Assembly: GCF_025144995.1 (NCBI RefSeq)
Contig: NZ_CP102250.1
Span: 1,984,001-2,048,000, forward strand
Length of the DNA stretch: 64,000 nt
Origin: Alistipes indistinctus YIT 12060
GTDB taxonomy: Bacteria > Bacteroidota > Bacteroidia > Bacteroidales > Rikenellaceae
Reading direction: 5' to 3'
The notes beneath the pieces were generated by a model. The model saw only the letters and a program-made list of their open reading frames with translations, made no database searches and was not told the origin of the DNA. Shown one piece after another: positions 58,864-64,000 of this stretch. The position numbers and the translations under genes are program-made. Numbering within the stretch: the stretch's first letter is position 1; each line of letters starts with the position of its first letter.

Positions 58864-59754
58864 ATGGACCATTTATTCCGAAGCCTGATGTTCGTCCCGG
58901 CCCATAACGATCGGTTGATGAACAGTGCGGCACGCGTCAACGCCGACGTGCTGCTGCTCGACATCGAAGACTCGGTTCAGCCGGCCTCAAACAAACAGGT
59001 AGCCCGCGACAACATTCTGCGATACATTGCCGACGGCACGTTCCGCGGGCGCGTACTCTATCCCCGCGTCAACGACCGAGAAAGCGGCGAGCTGCTGCGC
59101 GACGTATACCAACTGACCGTCGAGGGGATCACCGGATTCATGTACCCCAAAAGCAAGAAAGGAGAAGACATTTATTTCTTCGGCAAGCTGCTCGAAACGA
59201 TCGAGTATGAAAAGGGTTTCCCGATCGGGACCTTCAAGATCATTCCACTGATCGAAACAACGGGCGCAGTCATGAACATCCAGGAGATCTGCAACGCCTG
59301 CCCGAACCGTGTTACGGCAGTCGCTTTCGGCTGCGAAGATTTCGTCACCGACCTCGGCGGCAAACACGATCCCGAGGGACAGAGCATTTTCACGGCCCGG
59401 GCCCAGATCGCTATGGGTGCTAAAGCGTGCGGGGTGGTTCCGATTGACACGGTACATATCCATGTTCATGATCTCGAAGACCTTGAACATAATCTAGTTC
59501 TTTCTAAAAAACTCGGATTTGAAGGAATGCTCGTCCTCAATCCCAAAGAGTTACCGCTCTGCCATCGTTACTACTCGCCCGGCGAGGACGAGGTAGCTTG
59601 GGCCGAAGAGATGCTCGCGCTGGCCGAGGAAGCCGAGCGTGAAGGCAAAGGAGTGGCGCTCAAAGACAACAAGTTTATCGGTCCGCCGATGGTCAAGATG
59701 GCGCAAACCATTCTTAGCAAACACCGTATGATCCAAGCCAAATGCAAAATGTAA
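58864..59754 (+). CDS. HpcH/HpaI aldolase or citrate-lyase-beta-like protein
   Basis: 296 aa, a TIM barrel of the CitE type. Blocks: RSLMFVPAHNDRLMNSAA, DVLLLDIEDSVQP (metal-binding acid pair), YPRVNDRES (substrate Arg), IPLIETTGAVMNI (metal Glu), AFGCEDFVTDLGG and GMLVLNPKELPLCHRYYSP. Members cleave or form malyl-, citramalyl- or beta-methylmalyl-CoA. The whole citrate lyase (alpha, gamma chains) is absent, so citrate cleavage is unlikely. It overlaps the next gene by 13 bases. Confidence 0.88.
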   Translation: MDHLFRSLMFVPAHNDRLMNSAARVNADVLLLDIEDSVQPASNKQVARDNILRYIADGTFRGRVLYPRVNDRESGELLRDVYQLTVEGITGFMYPKSKKGEDIYFFGKLLETIEYEKGFPIGTFKIIPLIETTGAVMNIQEICNACPNRVTAVAFGCEDFVTDLGGKHDPEGQSIFTARAQIAMGAKACGVVPIDTVHIHVHDLEDLEHNLVLSKKLGFEGMLVLNPKELPLCHRYYSPGEDEVAWAEEMLALAEEAEREGKGVALKDNKFIGPPMVKMAQTILSKHRMIQAKCKM

Positions 59755-60895
59755 ACAACGTCACCCTGATCAGGAAAGAGGCATGCTGCGGTTGCAGTGC
59801 ATGTGCTTCATGTTGTCCTGTCGGAGCGATCGGCATGCGCGCCGATTTCGAGGGTTACCTTTATCCGCAGATTGATCCGGAACGCTGCACTAACTGCGGG
59901 CTCTGCCTTCGCACCTGCCGCAGTTTGCCGTTCTATACGGCTCCGCAGACCGTTTATGCCTGCCGATCGCGGGATACGGGGCTTCGGGCACGCAGTTCGT
60001 CGGGCGGCGCTTTCACCGCATTGGCCCGGCAAGTAATCGCTCGCGGCGGTTATGTCTGTGGCGCCGGCTATGTAGACGGGTGTGGTGAGGTCCGGCACCT
60101 GCTTGCTCGCGATGAGACCGCTTTGGATAACCTGAGGCGATCGAAGTTCGTGCAAAGTACAAAGTATGACATATACAAAACCATCAAGACCTTGCTTGAT
60201 CAGGGTGCAGAGGTACTTTTTACTGGTACCCCCTGCGAGGCAAGCGGTCTCCGACAATATCTGCGTAGGGAGTACGCTGGCCTCACTACCTGCGACTTGA
60301 TCTGCGGATGCGTTTCATCGCCTAAGGTATACCTCCGCTATATCGAGTATCTCAGCGAAAAATATGACGGAACCGTCATCGCTGTCAATTTCAAGGACAA
60401 ACGCGAGGGCTGGCGCGCCAAGTCGATCGCTATTGCTTTCGACAACGGAAAAGAATATTACAACTCCATTCTCGACGACGACTATGTCGTTTCGTTCACA
60501 GTCGGTACAATATTCGTCCGTCTTGCTTTCACTGCAAATACCGTAGTCTGCGCCGAGTCGCCGACATTACGCTCGGCGATTTCTGGGCTATCGAGAAATA
60601 CGATCCGTTTTTTGACGACGATAAGGGGACCTCGTGGGTCATGACCAATACGACGAAAGGCGAGCGGATGGTCAACGGCATGAAGGATATGGACATTGCT
60701 GCAATCCCATTGGATATAAATGACTATGCTACCCGGTATAACCTGCGTCTGCATTTGGACCCCGAGGAACCCGACCGCTCGTGTCGGGCCGCGTTCTATC
60801 GCGATCTCGATCTCATGGCGTTCGATGTTTTAGCGGTTAAGCATCTGGCAGCCATAAAAGAAGAGCGTAAAAAAAGAAAATTACAGCATCAATGA
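59742..60895 (+). pseudogene. frameshifted coenzyme F420 hydrogenase beta-like iron-sulfur protein
   Basis: The first frame (59,742 to about 60,515) has two [4Fe-4S] motifs, CCGCSACASCCPVGAI and CTNCGLCLRTC, then SSSGGAFTALARQVI and FTGTPCEASGLRQYL. Near 60,510-60,525 the reading must shift: PSCFHCKYRSLRRVADITLG, DFWAIEKYDPFFDDDKGTSW and a tail to 60,895 lie in another frame. The break is in a CGTC repeat; loss of one 4-base unit (or one base) would explain it. Restored, the protein would be about 385 aa, the normal length. Relatives in capsule loci are tied to pyruvyl or other modifications. Confidence 0.85.
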
Positions 60896-61554
60896 GTAAG
60901 AAAGTAATCATTATCGGCGGCGAAGGCAACGGAGGCGTGATCGCTGCCTGTATCGAAGACAACCGCAAACGGTTCGGCGACCTCGAGTGGGAGGTGACCG
61001 GCTTCGTCAACGACTACGAAACACAGGTCTGCGGCTATCCCGTGCTCGGCGGGACGGACGACGTGCAGGAACTGCTCAAAAATCCGGACTACCACTTCAT
61101 GTGGGGCATCCACATGATCGGCCGCAACATACTGACCGAAAAAACCTTTCGCAAAGTGAACATTCCGCGCGAGCGATTCGCCACGATCGTCCACAAAACC
61201 GCATTCGTGGCCGACAGCGCCGTACTCGAACCGGGCGTCTTCGTCATGTCGAACTGCTACGTCGGGGCCCAGGCGCGGCTCGGCCAGTGTTCGCTGATGA
61301 TGGCCAACTCGTTGGTAGGACACAACACGACAGTCGGACCGCTTTGCCATTTCTCGGTCGGCTCGATCACCAGCTCGTACATCACTATCGGTCTTTGCTC
61401 CGATGTTACACTCGGTGCCAAAGTGATCGAAAAAGTCAAAATCGGCGACTTCGCCGTGGCCGGAGCTGGAAGTCTAGTCACGCACAATATTCCAGACTAC
61501 GAAATTCACGTCGGGACACCCGCCAAATTTATGAAACGCGTCCGCGAAGATTAA
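60892..61554 (+). CDS. NeuD/PglD-type sugar acetyltransferase
   Basis: 220 aa. N-terminal Rossmann-like domain (KVIIIGGEGNGGVIAACIED) followed by a left-handed beta helix (about 110-205): VADSAVLEPGVFVMSNCYVG, LVGHNTTVGPLCHFSVGS and VAGAGSLVTHNIPDYE. The His in VGHNTTVG is the catalytic base position. Between ketoisomerase and aminotransferase genes, this is probably the enzyme that acetylates the 3-amino sugar (the FdtC/QdtC role). Its start overlaps the frameshifted gene by 4 bases. Confidence 0.85.
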   Translation: MSKKVIIIGGEGNGGVIAACIEDNRKRFGDLEWEVTGFVNDYETQVCGYPVLGGTDDVQELLKNPDYHFMWGIHMIGRNILTEKTFRKVNIPRERFATIVHKTAFVADSAVLEPGVFVMSNCYVGAQARLGQCSLMMANSLVGHNTTVGPLCHFSVGSITSSYITIGLCSDVTLGAKVIEKVKIGDFAVAGAGSLVTHNIPDYEIHVGTPAKFMKRVRED

Positions 61555-61566
61555 CACAAATAAGCG

Positions 61567-62664
61567 ATGATCAAATTTCTCGATTTACAGAAAGTAACCG
61601 AAAGCCATGGCGCGGATATCCGTGAGGCTGTGGAGCGTGTCATTCGTTCTGGCTGGTACCTTCAGGGAACAGAGAACGCGCAGTTTGAAGCCAACTACGC
61701 CCGCTACATCGGGACGCGTCACGCGATCGGCGTTGCCAACGGGCTCGATGCACTAGTCTGGATCTTCCGCGCCTACCTCGAAATGGGTGTACTCCAACCC
61801 GGCGACGAAGTAATTGTCCCAGCGAACACCTACATCGCCTCTATCCTCGCGATCACTGAGAACGGACTCGTCCCGGTACTTGTCGAACCAGACTTACAGA
61901 CTTACCAGATCGATGATACACGCATCGAAGCCGCCATCACTCCCCGTACCCGGGCTATTCTGATAGTCCACCTTTACGGGCAGTGCGCTTACACGGACAG
62001 AATCGGCCAACTGTGCCGGAAATACGGGCTGAAACTGGTCGAAGACAACGCACAGGCGCACGGCTGCCTCTACCGCGGCCGGCGAACCGGATCGCTCGGC
62101 GCCGCCGCCGGGCACAGCTTCTACCCGGGCAAGAACCTCGGAGCACTGGGCGATGCCGGAGGAGTAACCACGGACGACGACGAACTGGCCGCCACAGTGC
62201 GCGCACTGGCCAATTACGGCTCAACACAAAAATATGTTTTCCGGTACACCGGCCGCAACAGTCGACTCGATGAAATCGAAGCCGCCATACTCGACGCGAA
62301 ACTCTACCATCTGGACGCAGACAACACGCACCGTCGGACCATCGCAAATTATTACCTGTCGCATATCAATAATCCGAAAATCGTACTGCCGAACGTACCG
62401 GACTCCGACGCACACGTATTCCATATCTTCCCGATCCGTTGCGCTGATAGGGACGAGTTGCAGCGGTATCTGACCGAAAATGGAGTTCAAACCATCATTC
62501 ACTATCCCATTCCACCCCACAAGCAAGAATGTTACCGTGCATGGAACGACCGTTCCTATCCGATTACCGAGCGGATTCATCGCGAGGAGCTTAGCTTACC
62601 AATCAGCCCGGTTATGGAGCGGACCGAGGCGGAGGTAGTCGTGCGGCTGCTCAATAATTTTTAA
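61567..62664 (+). CDS. DegT/DnrJ/EryC1/StrS sugar aminotransferase (FdtB/QdtB type)
   Basis: 365 aa. A PLP-dependent enzyme: PLP Lys189 in [18 protein letters not shown], and [38 protein letters not shown] and [12 protein letters not shown], all family blocks. It aminates the 3-keto-6-deoxyhexose made by the ketoisomerases. Together with the acetyltransferase it completes dTDP-3-acetamido-3,6-dideoxyhexose. The gene is intact and 12 bp from the acetyltransferase. Confidence 0.93.
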   Translation: MIKFLDLQKVTESHGADIREAVERVIRSGWYLQGTENAQFEANYARYIGTRHAIGVANGLDALVWIFRAYLEMGVLQPGDEVIVPANTYIASILAITENGLVPVLVEPDLQTYQIDDTRIEAAITPRTRAILIVHLYGQCAYTDRIGQLCRKYGLKLVEDNAQAHGCLYRGRRTGSLGAAAGHSFYPGKNLGALGDAGGVTTDDDELAATVRALANYGSTQKYVFRYTGRNSRLDEIEAAILDAKLYHLDADNTHRRTIANYYLSHINNPKIVLPNVPDSDAHVFHIFPIRCADRDELQRYLTENGVQTIIHYPIPPHKQECYRAWNDRSYPITERIHREELSLPISPVMERTEAEVVVRLLNNF

Positions 62665-62672
62665 ATCGGTAA

Positions 62673-62801
62673 ATTAGATCAGAAATATCGATCGTTATGC
62701 CTGTGTACAACACCGAGCCGTTCCTCGATGAGACGATCCGCTCGGTAGCGGAACAATCGTTCGGGGTTCTTCCCGGCACTTCATTTTTAACAATCGTATA
62801 A
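62673..62801 (+). pseudogene. N-terminal remnant of a family 2 glycosyltransferase
   Basis: The frame reads ISIVMPVYNTEPFLDETIRS then VAEQSFG, the first strand and helix of a GT2 enzyme. It then runs into unrelated sequence and stops. The expected start codon position holds ATT, not ATG. Only about 30 residues remain of some 250-300. It marks a past gene replacement between the aminotransferase and the GT92 gene. Confidence 0.75.
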
Positions 62802-62810
62802 ATAGCGATC

Positions 62811-63806
62811 ATGGTACACCATAAAGTCTTCATCAGCACTCCTCATGGCCGATATAACAAGTTTTCCCTCGGTATAAAAAAAGTTTTATCTCCTTGTTTA
62901 GACTTACTGTATAGACAGATCATCCGACATAAAAAACAGGATACGGCCGATAAGCCTTATTATCTGTCGGTTTGTGCTATCTTCAAGAACGAGGGGTCGA
63001 TTCTCAGAGAGTGGATTGAATACCATTTGCTGGTCGGTGTCGATCACTTTTTCCTGTACAACAACTTCAGCGATGACAACTACCGCGAAATTCTGGCCCC
63101 ATATATCGAACGAGGAGTCGTCGACCTGATCGATTGGCCCGTTCCCCAAGGACAGTTTCCTGCCTACGAGGACTGCTGGCAAAAATTTCGTGAGACGACT
63201 CGCTGGATTGCGCTGATCGATCTCGACGAGTTTCTATGCCCTGTCTACGAAACCTCGGTCGGGACATGGCTCGAAAAGTACGAAAAATATCCCTCGGTAA
63301 TCGTCTATTGGAAAATGTTCGGGACCTCGGGAAGGATCGAACATGATCCCGAACAGTTGACTATCGAACAATACACGGTCTGCTGGGACAAAATGTATAA
63401 CGAAGGAAAAGTAATCATCAATACAGGTTGGTCTTTTTCGAAAATATATCATCATATCATTTATGCCAATTACAAAATCGGTCCCTTTCATTTTCATTTA
63501 TGGATACCTCCGGTCAATGAGTTCGGTAAATTCATTCGTTGGGAGCAGATACATCGAACCCGGCGAAATGCTACAGTCGACAATATATCCTTCCAACTTA
63601 ACCATTATTGGAGCCGGGCTTACATGATGCACTACCGAAAGAAAGAGAAAGGTTCCATGTGCGAAAATTATCGGCATTCGATGCGGCAGTTCTTCAACAG
63701 TGAGCACCGCAACCGGGCAGTCGATTATAAAATATTCCGCTTTCTGATCGAGCTTAAGCTGGCCTTGGGAATGGGCCCCAAAGACATGTCATGCAACAGG
63801 GAATGA
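62811..63806 (+). CDS. family 92 glycosyltransferase (DUF23 type)
   Basis: 331 aa. The GT92 pattern is clear: YYLSVCAIFKNEGSILREWI, HHLLVGVDHFFLYNN-like segment (EYHLLVGVDHFFLYNNFSDD), RWIALIDLDEFLCP with the D-x-D metal motif, and KMFGTSG. A conserved N-terminal basic stretch may bind the membrane. It transfers a sugar to the capsule repeat unit; donor unknown. Base composition is lower in GC than the rml genes, fitting a recently replaced cassette. Confidence 0.88.
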   Translation: MVHHKVFISTPHGRYNKFSLGIKKVLSPCLDLLYRQIIRHKKQDTADKPYYLSVCAIFKNEGSILREWIEYHLLVGVDHFFLYNNFSDDNYREILAPYIERGVVDLIDWPVPQGQFPAYEDCWQKFRETTRWIALIDLDEFLCPVYETSVGTWLEKYEKYPSVIVYWKMFGTSGRIEHDPEQLTIEQYTVCWDKMYNEGKVIINTGWSFSKIYHHIIYANYKIGPFHFHLWIPPVNEFGKFIRWEQIHRTRRNATVDNISFQLNHYWSRAYMMHYRKKEKGSMCENYRHSMRQFFNSEHRNRAVDYKIFRFLIELKLALGMGPKDMSCNRE

Positions 63807-64000
63807 CAGAAAACACGTCCGGCGCAGACACCTCGTACGAGCAGGCACTCAAGTCGACCGGAATCGTCGGGGGCGCGCAGTTTCTCACGATCCTGATTAC
63901 GGTCGTCAAGACCAAGATCGTCGCCCTGCTGCTGGGGCCTGCCGGCGTCGGCGTGCTCGGCTTGTTGCAGGGTATTGTCGACATGGTCCGCAATGCGACG
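63791..64000 (+). CDS. O-antigen/capsule flippase (Wzx), partial
   Basis: Only the first 70 codons are in the window. They read LKSTGIVGGAQFLTILITVV then KTKIVALLLGPAGVGVLGLL, the conserved start of Bacteroidetes Wzx proteins (KSTxxxGG, KxxAxLLGPxGxGxxGL) with two membrane helices. A second ATG, four codons on (63,803), is possible. It overlaps the GT92 gene by 16 bases. This is the capsule locus's own flippase, distinct from the one at 13.8 kb. Confidence 0.88.
   Translation, partial: MQQGMTENTSGADTSYEQALKSTGIVGGAQFLTILITVVKTKIVALLLGPAGVGVLGLLQGIVDMVRNAT

Noticed and set aside
1-64000. CRISPR arrays, rRNA operons and complete insertion sequences
   Set aside because: No regularly spaced repeats, no rRNA sequence and no transposase were seen anywhere in the window.

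Overview
The window is chromosomal DNA from a GC-rich member of the Bacteroidetes, most like Alistipes or another Rikenellaceae. This is an inference from three things: promoters of the Bacteroidetes type (TTTG, about 19 bp, TAnnTTTG) in front of many genes, several very large hybrid two-component sensors, and a capsule locus that opens with a UpxY-type NusG paralogue. Most of the window is GC-rich. About 47.7-51.2 kb is AT-rich and looks acquired.

Layout. 0.1-6.7 kb: an NtrC-type regulator, a DNA repair methyltransferase, a lipoprotein, a membrane-anchored EEP-family hydrolase, a receiver-kinase and UDP-xylose synthase. 6.9-10.1 kb: a large soluble hybrid kinase. 10.2-30.9 kb: one exopolysaccharide locus, almost all on the minus strand. 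In transcription order it has a stand-alone receiver, a sugar transferase with a pseudo-receiver, a half-size TolC-like protein, a GumC/Wzc-like protein, an O-antigen ligase/polymerase-like protein, glycosyltransferases, a hexapeptide acyltransferase, a flippase and an acyltransferase-3. Two LruC/DUF4842 lipoproteins (17.3-20.8 kb) sit inside it on the plus strand. 31.4-39.8 kb: three more sensor kinases, two with an extracytoplasmic sensor resembling ABC solute-binding proteins. 40.3-47.6 kb: TfoX-N protein, Dph6-like ligase, DUF2284 protein, corrinoid adenosyltransferase, a decayed LytTR gene, tRNA-Cys, a candidate small RNA, DprA, TatD, asparaginase and tRNA-Ser.

47.7-50.8 kb: a decayed mobile island with two diverged copies of one terminal segment, an XRE regulator, a BRO-N protein and several broken genes. 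50.8-64 kb: a capsule locus running off the right edge. A 301-bp segment bounded by 13-bp inverted repeats, holding a promoter that now points away from the locus, lies in front of upxY. After upxY and a partner gene come rmlA, rmlC, rmlD and rmlB (dTDP-rhamnose), then 3,4-ketoisomerase, acetyltransferase and DegT aminotransferase genes (dTDP-3-acetamido-3,6-dideoxyhexose), a MaoC plus citrate-lyase-beta-like pair, a GT92 glycosyltransferase and the start of a Wzx flippase. This locus carries three broken genes and a perfect 153-bp in-frame tandem duplication in rmlD.

Together the window encodes two separate surface-polysaccharide systems: a constant exopolysaccharide locus surrounded by sensory kinases, and a probably phase-variable capsule next to a decayed island.
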